Shown in pieces: positions 11,460 through 23,477 of a DNA stretch of 64,000 nucleotides. The stretch covers positions 558,001 to 622,000 of the forward strand of contig JANFAH010000008.1 of NCBI GenBank assembly GCA_024663395.1. The letters are read 5' to 3'. The stretch is from Pisolithus tinctorius (Eukaryota > Basidiomycota > Agaricomycetes > Boletales > Pisolithaceae). The position numbers and the translations under genes were made by a program. Below the pieces are notes generated by a model. The model saw only the letters and a list, made by a program, of their open reading frames with translations, did not search any database and was not told the origin of the DNA. Positions within the stretch are counted from its first letter, which is position 1; the number at the start of each line of letters is the position of its first letter.

Positions 11460-13446
11460 CTTATTTTTGCAGACTTGTGTGGGCCATTAGAGTAGGTCTA
11501 AATTGCACAAGTGCTTAGTGTGTTATGCGCGAGCCAATTTCCTAAGTGCCTACGTACCATGGCAAAAACATCTCTTCGCCTTTGTAAGTACTGCACAGCT
11601 TTCCACCTCTCCACCTCCGCCTCCCGAGAAACTTCGCTGATTGCAGTGACAAACATTTCACCAACGTCGATTAATTTCTGCCTCATACATTTAACTCGTA
11701 TAAACTCTAGCTCGATGTCCCAAAGCAGCAGAAGCTGGATGTGACTGTCCAGCTTACGATTCAGCCTTTGTGGTGAAAGCAGGTCTGACCACGCTAGTAA
11801 CCTCACGGCATACGGTAATCGTACGAAACCGGTCCGAGACACCTAGCTCGGCTCTGGCGCGCGTGTCATCGTCTCCCGCACTGGGAGCATTTCCCTGTTT
11901 TCTTCTTTGGGACAGTCAGCATGCGCTGACAATATGTGGGAGTGACATGTGTGTTGCCTTGCAGAAAGGTCTCTCGAAGACCTTTCCGATGCATTTAACA
12001 CCTGGTTTTCGTGATCATTCTCATAATTCTCAGTGGGAAAGATTAAGATAATGACCTGGACCAATTAAGTGGAACTTCATGCGGGGGGAGGGTACACCAG
12101 AATACATCATTGGCCTTGTTAGCTCCTCGAAAATAAAACTGTAACTTGACCTGGACGCACAGTAGCCAACTAGCCCAAAAGGTTTGTTTAGGTATGGTCG
12201 ATAAAGGTGCGTGTCTACATCTGTCTACATAAGTGTAGGGAGAATGTATCTTGGAAGCTACATTTACTGGTTTGGCGGTCGAAAATCCGGATAAGGGGTT
12301 TCTATAGTCCCCTCCTTTGGGCATCAGGATAGAGGAAGCTACGCACTTGTAGTCTTCCCTCGAATTGAAAAGTAAATCAGGCACTACTAGTCACTTTAGG
12401 CCTTCGACGTGATCGCTCGCATGTCGAAAGATGGTCCCCTCAAAGCGAATGGTGTGGGGCCTAGGGGCTCTTTCCAGAGTATTAGACTTGCAAGAGTCCG
12501 TCAGCATACAGCGCAATAGATTTGAGTCATTGGCAGTCATGATGAGGGGAAAGTGTTTCCAGCAGAAATTTTTCCTGTGAGGTTTAAATCCCTCGGTATG
12601 TGCGAAGATGCATGTTGTGAACGCCCAATTTATTGTTTCTACCTTCCGTGACAGGGCACTTGTCTCCCCACTTCCGGGTACCGTGCCAGGGGGCCTGCTC
12701 AAACGTTCAGTCCCTTATGGGCGGGAGGGACCTGGGACTGAGCGTAGGTAGTTTGACTAGTTTTGGGACGCTTCAATGCTTCCAGTTGTTGCGCTGGCTG
12801 GTGGGTTTGCAGAGGCCCACCACCACATTGTCAGTTCCTGAAGTTGTTACAACCGAACAGCTGGAAGCCTAAGGGTTGCGGCACTACAGGAAGGAAAAGA
12901 ACGGAACAAAAGGAATAACGAGTGGGCGACAAGGTGAAGTAAAGGAGCCCCTTGGATGGTGGTAGCGAGTTGGTGCTTTACGTAAGAGGAAACCGATGTC
13001 TGCGCTCTGCTAGCATCCGCCTCCCGATCGTCTTCATTCAGGGCAAAGACGACTCACCCTCGATAATACCCGTCAGTGTTATGTGAGTGCAAATGAGGAG
13101 GATGGATATTAATATTCATAGCTAATTCGACCGATGATGTGACATTATTGTTGTTAGCATGATCTCACTGAATAGTAGGCCGGACTGCACACCATGCTGT
13201 ACCTACATGTGCGATTTCGCGAACGCTCTCGTGGTGCACTGTTTGGCTCATGGAAGTCAGGTCTAACTGGTCCATTATTTGTTAACATCTCGGTTCAACT
13301 TTGCGGCAACTACACTCAGGACTCCGCCATGTTCTAATAGAAATGTGGTGGATCCGAATAATCATGGGACAGGACCGGCGCGAACACCACCTTAAATTGA
13401 AGGTTGATGAGTCGTATCCCTCAGCTTGTTCCTCTGCTCAAGGACC
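11460..13446. other. 2-kb gap between the transporter duplicates
   Basis: The first 250 bp match the 3' flank of copy 2 (15590-15820), showing that the duplicated unit extends past the stop codon. The remainder (about 11750-13280) contains only short open frames with no motif or splice support. No tRNA fold or transposon end was recognised. Confidence 0.4.
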
Positions 13447-15521
13447 ATGTCAAATGTGGGGCACCCGGATAGGAAGGAAACCGACACCTCAGCTGACCAC
13501 GTTGAAAATGCCGAAGGGTACAGGCTCTATAAGCGACGATTTTCAGGACTGTTAGGTTTCGTCAGTCCCATTTTTTGGTGGAAGACTTGCTGGCTGAACT
13601 TCATGTCGCAATTTTCTGCCAGGTTGTACTCGCAGTCGTCACTGGGATGCAGTGGTCATGGTTTGGACCTATTGCAACCCTCAGTGAGCACCACTGGAAT
13701 CATTCCACTTTCGCAATTTGACACCATTACTTCAGCTGCTGAAGAGTTCAATATCTCATTAACTCAGGTTAATTGGCTTGGAAACATAACACTCTGTGCA
13801 TCCCTTCCTGCTTCGTTCCTTGTGCCTGTCGTTTTCTCCCGCTATGGCATGCGGCGATGTGTGCGCGTTTCTCCACTTGTTTGCTTTATCTTCCTCTTTA
13901 CCTCATTATTTCGCTTCCAGTCAGAAATGGGAGGTGTTATGTTACTCCTCTCTGCCTGGGTCCGCTATGCGAGTACCATTCGTTCACTATCTCCACAGTC
14001 TGCATATGTTCTCCTCTTCTTCGGCCAGGTTTGCCATCTCGATCCAATGCCCTTGCATGCTCTGAGTTCCACATTTATAGCTCTTCGGTGCTGTTTCAAG
14101 ACCAGTATTTCAAGTACTTGGGCCGTCATTTTCAGAGAGGTGGTTTGATCTCAGAAGTCGCACTACTGCGACAATGGTCATTGCTATTGGTAGGTTAGAA
14201 TCACTACCCGCCATTATCCAACTAACATCTTGACGCCTAGCTAGCATAATTGGGTCGGCACTTGGCCAATTTCTTCCACCTCTCATGAGCACAGTACGAC
14301 AATCGGTTAGCTAATTGCTGGACTTTGGATTATTGCTCAGTCACTCACCCTTTTGATCGAAATAGATTCTCGTGCTCGCCATTATATCCACTGCAGCGCT
14401 TCCAGCTATCCTTCTCATCCTTGAATCCCCCCCCTCACCACCAAGTAAGCTCGAGAGTGTGCGCTCACTCATATGACACTGATGTTACCCCACAGCTTAC
14501 TTCGGTTCTAAGCAACCATTATCTTTCATCTCTCTCTGCCGTGCTATGCTTGGTCTTTCAGTCTCCAAAGAGGCATATATGTCGCATCGTGAACGCATCG
14601 ACTTTGTGATCTTGACACTTGTCTTCGGTGTCTTAGATGGTGTGATCAATGCATTGGGCATCTTCTCAGCTCAGTGGTTCGTACGTGTCTTCTAATCCTT
14701 CTTTTGACTCTCCATTTGACCTAGGTGATGCAACTTGCCCATGTTTAGCAACCCGTTGGTTATTCAGACACTACATGTGGTCTCCTGGGTGCGACGTTGG
14801 CATTGTCTGGAATCCCTGCAACTGTGATATCTGCCCCGTTATTTGATCGTGTGTTCTCAGGAATTATGGGAGCGACGTTCAAGACCCTTGTTCTTCTTGT
14901 GTCTTTGGCATGGTTATTACTGATCTGGGCTGGTGCGTGACAGTCTTGCATGACTTTAGTATTCCCATGTTTTATCGTTGGATACATTTTCTAACCTGCG
15001 GAGTCACAGTTAAACCAAACAATGCTACAGCCCTTTATGTTCTCATGGTCATCATCGGGAACTGCTGTACGATCATTCTGCCACTGGTGTTGGAACTTGG
15101 GGTTGAGTTGACAAGGAATGCAAATGGAAGTTCGGCTATCCTGTGGTCTTCGTAAGTATACTGACCTCTTCGATTTGAAAGAATGTCTTCCTGATGACCT
15201 TCGATAGTGGAAATCTATTTGGTATCATGCTAATTCTCGGTAAGTTACCACTATTCATATATGCTGTATAGCATGCATCCGCAATTTATTTTCATTGATA
15301 CACTCCTCGCAGTGGAAGGTGCTCTCCGTGCTCCGTCGACTGCAGATCCACCTTACAACATGCGAAATGCACTCATTCTCAATGGGTGTGTGGCGATGGC
15401 GTTCTGTTCATCCATCTTCTTCCTCCGTGCTAAGCAGGCTCGGCGTGAAATAGATGAAGTCATGATAAAAGGCACGGTTTTGGTTAGTTCCTCTGAGGTT
15501 TCCAACGCAAGCGGAGTATAG
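13447..15521 (+). CDS. MFS transporter, FLVCR (SLC49)-like, copy 2
   Basis: Twelve exons give 470 aa: 13447-13560, 13623-13683, 13736-13860, 13921-14028, 14081-14189, 14241-14305, 14366-14444, 14496-14680, 14749-14932, 15010-15151, 15208-15239, 15313-15521. Phases agree at every join and no stop remains. Conserved blocks are GMQWSWFGPIATLTAEEFNI, RYASTIRSLSPQSAYVLLFF, SERWFDLRSRTTATMVIAI, LELGVELTRNANGSSAILW and VEGALRAPSTADPPYNMRN. Intron 3 uses an unusual GTGCGC donor, shared with copy 1. The protein is expected in a membrane with about twelve helices and a central cytoplasmic loop (SKEAYMSHRERIDF). The substrate cannot be read from sequence. It is a tandem paralogue of 9290-11459, with differences spread over the whole length. 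Confidence 0.82.
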
Positions 15522-16301
15522 AATCATGGTTCAGCCCATGGATACAGTTGAGGATGAATAGACGCCAAATTTCTTGACGTCTTGTTTGCAGAAATGAATT
15601 CAGGCAACTCTAAATTGAATGCTTGGTGTCTTAGGATCGCACAAATCGATTCCTTGAATGGTTACTTCCAACCTGTAACGAGATTTTTGCCAGTGTATAG
15701 ACCCTGCGTTTAGGTACTGTAGAGCTTACCACATTTCCACTTCCTCCCAAGTTTGGCTTCGGGCGGACACTTCTCCAACGCCAACCGATTTCTCCCTCAT
15801 ATACTTTAACTCAAATCTGGGAGCAACAGCGTGTGTCATCACACTCGAATATCGCATGGGGTACTGACCTGCGCCTGTAAAAAAACAAAGGTTTTGCCGA
15901 CAAATTTATTGTATCCTCAGTCTGATTCTGCTGCAAGCATACAGGTTTCTCTAAAGTTAAGTGGTAACTTCATTTCTTGTCGCGCGTAGAGGACTATACA
16001 GAGCAACTCTGCTTACGTAAGTAAGCTACATAACATGCCAGTAAGGTTCGCGGGCTCGGGGCATAATATTGCAGGTCCTGCAGGGTCCAAGACTAGGGTC
16101 CCCTCACGTTTGTCCTTCGCTGAGACCTGCTACCCACAACGACTGTGTATCACGTTGTTTCAAGCTCTTCTTTTGTTCTTTGCCAGACCCATAGAGCTCA
16201 CCCTTTGAAGTACCGTCCTGCAGTCTCGCCGTCTGGGACGCTAGGCAGTGCGTATGATGACCAATGGTTTTTGATCCAGTCTCGAGCTCCCCATTAGAAA
16301 G
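15522..16301. other. Intergenic region upstream of the HET gene
   Basis: Contains the 3' flank shared with transporter copy 1 (to about 15820) and then about 480 bp with no coding support. It probably carries the HET gene promoter. No clear core element was identified. Confidence 0.4.
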
Positions 16302-18664
16302 ATGTGGCTATTAGACGTAGGAGCCGTTCTTGAGCGGGAAAAGGTTCCACGAAGAGTGGGTTCGAAAATCGAGGTCCTGAAAGAACTCGATGTCAAGACA
16401 AGCTATGCCATACTTTCACATCGCTGGAGAACTGAGGTCACTTACGAAGAGATGACTGGGCTCATCAGGATGAACTCGCGGAAGAGGGTTGACGTCAGGG
16501 AGCGCGACGGCTACCAGAAGATTATCAAGAGTTGCGAACAGGCCAAGAAGGATGGTTACGAGTGGTTGTGGATCGATACGTGTTGCATCGACAGGCGGAG
16601 TAGTGCAGAACTCTCAGAGGCGATCAATTCAATGTATCAATGGTACCGCAACTCGCAGAAGTGCTACGTATACTTCCACGACGTCGAGGAGTCGGTCTTT
16701 CCCACCAATCAAGACTTCCGGAGGTTTGGGGGGTCCAACGGTTGGCCAGAGTGGTTCTCGCGAAGTTGGACACTCCAGGAGCTCATTGCTCCAAAGAAAG
16801 TGGAGTTCTTCAACAAGCGCTGGGAGCCCATTGGCACGAAACAGGAGCGGATATCCACACTAGAGGATATCACGCAAATTCCGTGGGACGTTCTGATGTG
16901 GGGCCCGTCGCATTTGGGCCGGCGCAATGTTGCTCAAGTGATGTCTTGGGCCGCTGATCGAAAAACGACGCGAGTGGAGGATCGAGCGTATTCGCTGCTA
17001 GGCTTGTTCGGTGTGAACATGCCAATACTGTACGGCGAGGGCTCGAAAGCATTCCAGAGGCTCCAGAAAGAGATCATCAGTGTATCTGGTGATCACAGCA
17101 TATTTGCATGGAATCCAAAGGGACGGTTCAGGCGGCATGCAAGTGTCCTGGCAGATGACCCGAGCTGCTTTCGGGGCTGTCATGACATAAAATGCCTGGA
17201 TCACTCCACGTTTATCAAAGAGCTAGAAGCATTTATGCGCCGGAATGGACTCGATGTGGACGTAGACCGAGACAAGATTGAACCGTTGTGGCACGGTGTG
17301 GAGTCCCCTCAACTTTTCAGATCCGATGTTACCAATCTGGGCATCCAAGTCTGGTTGCCCGCTATACCCAATCGCAATAGCGGTAAGCAAGGCTTCAAGG
17401 CCATACTGCCGTGTCGTGACCGCTATGGAAACCTGATCACCATCGACCTCATATCCCACGGACTTACCTTTGGCAGGTCTTGGGGTTTAGACACACCAAA
17501 CACATGGCCGGAACTCAGGTCTCTCTGTCTTGATTGCTCTCAAGACGCTGAGGAGGACTACCATCAGCTTAGGCTCCATGACAGGCGCACCTCATGGCGT
17601 GGTTTCACCCGTCGTGTCGCCCTTCCGGACGAGATTGCAGGTGATACAGTCACACTCTCACAAGGGAACACTCTCGTCGTCTTAGTCTACACCAATAACG
17701 ATGCCCGATTTCGCTTTGCAGTTGGACTTGCACACTACCTTGGTAAATTATGGGCACGCGTTATCTGCTCCGCGAATCCAGAGGTCCGGTCATCGTGGGC
17801 CGACTTTGCCAAGCAAGCATATGGAATCCTGTGGAATGCACCTATCGACAAATCCTTTTTTGACACATATTCTATTCAAAAGGTACATATTCCCCAATCC
17901 ATTTGGGATGCAAGCATTATCCGTGGCAACAGCGATACAAATGTGATGATTGACATCGAACTATGTCCTGGTTGTTGTACTGGGCGGCTTGAATACATAT
18001 ATACGCCTGTTAGTATTTTCTCACCTATACGCGTTTGGATATAATCGTCCCTTAATCATAGGTGGATTGCAGGCTATGGCCCCCGCGGGCAAATGGATAC
18101 AGTCGGGATGGATTTGAGTTAATACTGAATGGGCAATTTGCATTGCTTGACAAGTATTCTGGTCAACGGATTGCGGTGAGTTGTAAACGGATATCTTTCG
18201 CCTGGTGACGAGCCTGACTTAAACAGCTAGGCGATTATGGCGACCTATATGTGAATTTCAAACGTCGCGGGAATATATTCGAAGATATGCAGGAACTTGG
18301 CATCGATCCCACGGATTCAATTTATCGCCCAGTCGTCTCTCGCGTATCCGGCTTTGTGGCGAATCGCGCGCAGACTGAACCTGTAATTGCCGTGGCACGT
18401 GTAGCCTGGCGTAACTCCTTGGCACTGCATCAACCAGAGGGTCTCTCGCTTCCGAACAACGAAGAGTTCGAGCTGCAGCTGAAAGCCTTATCCCCCCGTC
18501 TTGCGGGCAACCACCTCGTGACAACAGTCATACAATGCTCAGAATTCTACGAAGTTGATTGTGAAGGAAGGCGAATGGACGAAGGAGGCTGTGAGTTTAT
18601 TCAGTGGATGTTCCCTACTCTGCTTTTGACCTTGGGTGTATGGCTCAGCATCGATGGGCAGTGA
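16302..18664 (+). CDS. HET-domain (heterokaryon incompatibility) protein
   Basis: Exons 16302-18008, 18062-18175 and 18227-18664 join to 752 aa. Introns are 53 bp (GTTAGT...CATAG) and 51 bp (GTGAGT...AACAG). The N-terminus holds a complete HET domain: LSHRW at residues 38-42, WIDTCCID at 90-97, RSWTLQELIAP at 154-164, and the following YSLLGLFGVNMPILYGEG at 230-247. The C-terminal 500 residues show no WD, NACHT or ankyrin repeats, so this is a HET-only architecture common in basidiomycetes. HET domains trigger growth arrest or cell death on recognition of non-self; the partner here is unknown. The frame is intact and the start matches the usual MWLLD opening. Placement next to duplicated genes is typical of this fast-evolving class. 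Confidence 0.88.
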
Positions 18665-18689
18665 TCGGTCTGCAGACTCAGACACCTTC

Positions 18690-20435
18690 ACTTCCCTATG
18701 CACCATTGGGATACCACTAGCTTGGCGTAGAGAACCAGCTTGTGCGCAGAGAAGGGAACAATTCAAGAATATTAGGTGACTCCTTTGCAGATCGTGTGGT
18801 GTAATGTCACTGACACTATGTAGGGAGCACTTTTACGCTTTGGCGAATCTGGTGCCTGCTTAGTCAGCCAGGCTGGTCTATCCGGCTAACTCTTATTATC
18901 TACAGCATCACCTTGTAGATACCGAATCTCGCCACAAAACTGCGGTGCGTTGCATAACTGTGTGAAACCGTCAAGCACACCCTCATGATAATATCAGGAT
19001 ATATGGGAGACGAGCGGAATGGTCGACTTGTCAGCCATGTTCGGTTTAGAGCACCTGGAAAATTTCGTGCGTGTTTGTGCTGTAATGCCCCAGCCTGCTC
19101 ATAGCGGCGAAATCCAGGTTGGCGAGATAACGTTCTTCGAACATCTCCCTTCGATGATGGAAGCTCAGATGCGCATCAAGGGTTCTGTAGGCACAACGAG
19201 ACGTCAGTGGGCTAACAACAGCGTTTTCGCCGGCAAACTTACACCACAGTACAGGAAATCGTTCCTCAGTCCAGCCATCGAATCCGTCATTCGTCAGTTA
19301 GGCGTGATACAGATTCTATTTGAGTGCTGACTTCGGCCATGACAGAACTCATGCCGTGAAGTAGTGGCACCTATTTTACTCAACAAGTGCGAAGTTCTTG
19401 GCCAACTGACGATTGACAAAGTGTTCCTTCGTGAGAAGCAACACACTCAACGTAAAGTAGAGTCGATATCCCAAACTCTTAGCGTTGGAGTAAGTGTTAC
19501 TATCAGCTAAGAGGAGTCAAAGCTGATTCCAGCCACAAAGCTGCTCGATCACATCTGTACCGCCTTCCTCGACGCATCCAAGGGAAACCCGTGAGGACTT
19601 GTTTTTCCCACTATTTTGTCCTTATTCTACTACTCTGTGTTCTGATTCCAGACGAACAGAAGTAGGCTACGCTGGTTACAGTGCGGTTGGTACTATTCTT
19701 TGACGCTCAGTAGCCCAACTCCTGGACGCTGCAGATAGGCTAATGTCCGCTCCACGGTACAAGAGATAGTGGTACTTCAAACAACACTCCAAGCGGCAGA
19801 GGACAAAGATGAACGGCGAGCACTGGAGGAGGATATAACAGGGAAGGCAAGGATATCGTCATCTCATAACCTCTTGAAGTTGATTGTTTGTTCATTATAG
19901 ATCCTCTGGTTCTATTTGCGTGCAATCTATTCAGAAGTAGTCCAACTATTAGTAACTGTAAGCCAAGACTCATCTCTGGATATGTCGTTTGACGTGGTTC
20001 AGGTCGTGGAATCTATTCTGGAGGAACGGGATTCCAGTGTTCGACGTCGCAGGGGTTTACATGAGATTGCAGAAGTTATCGAGCGAACCCCGCGTGTGGA
20101 CCCAGACGATGATATAACTCACTTGCAGCGGTAAGTGACGACATTGGGCCTACGGCATCAATATAAAATGCTGAATATCCATCGTTCCAGGATCATGCTT
20201 GATGCAGGTGCAGGCATATCGAAACATGAGTTGTGGCTTTCTGCCCGGGCCGCAGAGCAAGTCAGGTTGTCAAGAGTTTTGGGAGGCAACCCCATAGGGA
20301 CTGCTTCGAGTACAAGCCCCAGAGTGCCCTCAACGACGATCGCTCGACAAATACTGGGCACTGCCCTGACAAAGAAAGACCTTGCCCTGAACTGCGCATG
20401 TTCAATCTGTAGACGTGCACGCAGTGTTAAGTGAT
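18690..20435 (+). pseudogene. DnaJ-like (DnaJ-X domain) gene, copy 3, best preserved
   Basis: Readable in order: AMFGLEHLENF joined across a GTGCGT...ATCCAG intron to VGEITFFEHLPSMMEAQM (about 19037-19180), LTPQYRKSFLSPAIESVIR (about 19240-19295), CREVVAPILLNKCEVLGQ with RKVESISQTLSVG (about 19350-19490), STVQEIVVLQTTLQAAED with RALEEDITGKA (about 19750-19850), ILWFYLRAIYSEVVQLLVT (19900-19958), VVESILEERDSS with DDDITHLQR (20003-20132) and IMLDAGAGISKHELW (20190-20240). This order fits a DnaJ-X domain (Hsp40-type co-chaperone), by family memory. I could not join the segments between 19295 and 19350 in frame, and the donor after TGKA reads GCAAGG, so it may be a non-functional copy. It is convergent with the G-alpha gene. 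Confidence 0.42.
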
Positions 20436-20988
20436 CCTAGGGCTGATTGCATTTGATTGTATGTCCAGATCGTACCATACCCTTCATTGTTTTACGATGG
20501 AATCGGAGTTATTGTCATTCGGTTTATTGGAAGAAGTTACGCCAGCGGGCCGGCGTCGCTATGTGAGGTGGGGATGGTGATAATGGAGAAGATGTTGCTT
20601 GCGTACCTACAGAGATGTGGGCGTGCCTGCAGGCGATTTAACGGGATGGTTGGACGGGTGTCGGGTCGCGCTCAATACCAAGCCTTTCTTTGCGTCTACC
20701 CCCATTTCCAGTACTTCCCTCCGATTTCCCAGTCCTCCCACGTCAATGATTACCTGCCCAAAATCCAATGTCCACTCGCGTGCCTTAGCAACTCTCTGTT
20801 GCCATGTGATCATGTAGTGCTGCCGAGAGCTTCTCCGAAGTCCGAGTCTCTTTCAGTCTTATGAGCAACCAATGTACGTGTTAGTAAACATAATATAGCA
20901 GTGTTTAAAAAGTGTACATATATGGTTGTCAACATCGGATTAATACTGATTTATTATGCACGGGGGGGAGTGGCGAGTTCGACGTGGT
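20436..20988. other. Convergent 3' gap between DnaJ-like copy 3 and the G-alpha gene
   Basis: About 550 bp of 3' flanking sequence. It contains a plus-frame of about 135 codons starting at 20457, with no recognised domain. This could be additional DnaJ-like 3' exon material but I have no support for that. Confidence 0.3.
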
Positions 20989-22999
20989 TTATACGAGTCT
21001 CGCAGTTTGCAAATTCTGACGAAGGACGCTGTCTTGCACTGCGAAAAAGATTCAAAAGAACTGGTCAACCCTTCTGCCGACTCCTTGTCTAGTGGCGAGC
21101 ACTGAATTAGTACTCACCCATGGCCAACGTAGCCGCAGTTGCCTGAGTATCCTAAAAGTAACCAATTTACATTAAAAACACGGTACAATGGTTTGTGTTG
21201 GTACGTGACTCACTATCACCGATGTGAAATATACAAAGAAGGGCCGTGGTTCCGGCGAGCAGCTTTTGAAGATTTCCTTGAAGTGGTGCTGGAAATCTGG
21301 TGTGTAGATCAGGTTCCGTCCGTCCGTATCAACGATATATCGTAGTTACGTACACTTCATTGCGGTGGCCACATCATTTTGACGATCGCCAAAACTGGGG
21401 ACGTAGGTCTTCACCAACACCCCGCGCTGCAGCTTATTGCGGAAAATATCGCACTTGTTGAGGAAGAGTATGATCTGCGTCTTGGCGAGTATGCGGGAAG
21501 AGCAGACGGTGCGCCACAGTTGGAGACTATCTTCTAAGCGGTTGACGTTCCGATCCTCTCGTAATTGTTCGTCGAAACATGATATTGGGGCGAGGAATAT
21601 GATGGCGTTCATGTCGTCAAAGAATGGTGCCCACGACGCGCGCTACGTATATACAACACACGAGCCACTTTTTCATGAGTATGAAATGAAACTCAAAGAG
21701 GAAGTTGTATCCGCGCTCACCGATGATCTCGTGCCTTCAAGATCGTACATGATCCATTCCCTTCCCTGATCTAAATAAGCGGGCGTCTAGGGTATGATGG
21801 AGAATGCATTACGGAATAATGTACCGACCTGCATCCACGGTAAACTTGTGTTCCTGAACGCCTACGCTACGCAAGCGGGCCCGAACAACATCGTCATCCG
21901 AAGGTTCGTAATCCCGCGAAACGATGCGGTCGATGTCATTCAAAAAGCTTTATTAAAACTCCCATGTCAGTATGTAGTAAGAAAGGTGCCGCGGCAAGCC
22001 AAGGGATACTCACAAGCCGGACGAGTCCTCGATCCTCACTCTCCTCTGGCTCAAGATCTCCTGTACCAATGGATCCTCCCACAAGCTTTTCATGTCTTCT
22101 TTGCAAGCCAGAAGGATATCTGTAACTTCGTCGTGGTCGCCCTTTCGCATTTGGAGCGAGCTATTCCGTCCCTCTCGTGTCGACGGTCGGCCCTTACCTG
22201 ACGACTTCCATCCATTATTACTTGAGCCGATATTCCCCACTCCACCGCCGCCCTCTCGTCCGAATGGCATGCGCTTCTCTGAAGTTGGGCTTGTTGACGA
22301 TGACGAGTAGACTTCCTGTGATCCGGGGCCAACGCGTCTTTCGAGGTCCGTAAGGACGCTTCGCAACGGCGCCAAACGAAGCTTCAGCAAAGAGTATTTA
22401 TCAGGGAACTTGGTGGTTGAAGATTGAGAACGACGTTCTCTGTCGGAATCTGGGGTGTCGGCGGATGATGTTGAGCGCCTCCCACTGTTTGCTTCCATTG
22501 CTTGAACCAACAGATCCAGAACCTCTACAACATTTCGGACGAGATTGAGGTAGACGACGGTTCGCCAGGATAGGCGCTCCGCCATCCATTGATCTCGTGC
22601 GTAATGAAGCTGGAAATCTGGAGAGAGAGAGAGAGAGAGAGAGAGTAACGTCTATAAATTGCTTGTTATCGACTCGAACAAAAATAGAAAACGCACTCTT
22701 TATCGTAGATGATTTTCCTGGAGAAAAGCACCGGTTGATATCAATCGAAGGCCAGGGAAGGGGGAAGGATTTAAAAAAACTTCCAACGTACCGCTCTCGC
22801 TTTGGCCCAGGAGAAGGACTTTCACGGGACCCTTTTTTCTGAGTGCGATTCTTTCCTGGCGGATTTGTTCATCAATGGCTTCGCTGATCTTGCGCGCCTC
22901 TGCCTCCGCACGTTCCCTAGCCGCCCGTTGCTGGGGGGTTTCGTTGGGGGGAGGTGCGAGGATTGATGCCAGTGGATCCAGGCCGAAAGAATGTATCAT
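20989..22999 (-). CDS. Divergent heterotrimeric G-protein alpha subunit
   Basis: Nine exons on the minus strand join to 485 aa: 22999-22792, 22717-22697, 22617-22014, 21957 region corrected to 21947-21829, 21770-21721, 21642-21354, 21296-21214, 21151-21118, 21038-20989. All introns are GT-AG, 57-79 bp. G1 is GQSESGKS (65-72) and is split by intron 1 after codon base 1 of Gly70. A Ser/Gly-rich insert of about 90 residues interrupts the helical domain. Switch I keeps the catalytic arginine (R302 in RARLRSVGV). Switch II reads DLEGT (327-331) instead of the usual DVGGQ, so the catalytic glutamine is threonine. G4 is NKCD (396-399). G5 is TSVID instead of TCATD. The protein starts MIHS and ends ARLV, so it lacks the MGxxxS myristoylation signal and any C-terminal cysteine. 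It is a member of the expanded non-canonical G-alpha set of basidiomycetes, probably altered in GTP hydrolysis and membrane anchoring. Confidence 0.88.
22618..22696 (-). repeat. CT/GA microsatellite forming the polypyrimidine tract of G-alpha intron 2
   Basis: On the plus strand 22619-22645 is an uninterrupted run of GA dinucleotides. In the transcript this becomes a CU tract ending directly at the CAG acceptor of intron 2 (22696-22618). The repeat therefore serves as the polypyrimidine tract, and its length could affect splicing. Confidence 0.75.
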
Positions 23000-23477
23000 T
23001 GAACAGGGCTAAAAGGTGGGAAGGGATTGCAAGAGCGGAATGGATGGATGGTTTATGTACAACTGAAGGTGTGCGTGTCCTGTGCACCCACGATAAGTGT
23101 CACCCCTGGCTTGACGGCTGTCCTATTAGCCTGTGACACAGCAGCAATCGGGTGGACACCGTTGTCATGCTGCCTCGTGAATTTTTACGGGAAAAAAATA
23201 GTCATCCCATGGTCCGTCCACTTACTTTACATACATTTACATTTTTTGGACCCACTGGACGAACGGACGCTGCGGAATCTTCTTCGGAACCAAATGTCTT
23301 ACGGGAATTACTTAGACGCGCGTTTAAACGTTTAGCACACTCAGGGAAGCTCATAAAATTCAAAGAGGTAGCAAAGTAACGCGGAAAATATACGGTATTA
23401 TCAATTTTGCAGTGTTATTTTTGGTCTTCGAAACTCAAAGGGTGCAAGAAAAGCAAAAGTGTTCGGTGGACTTAACC
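23000..23477. other. Gap between G-alpha start and SR-protein stop
   Basis: Both neighbours lie on the minus strand, so this holds the 3' UTR of the SR gene and the promoter of the G-alpha gene. No coding support was found. Confidence 0.45.
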
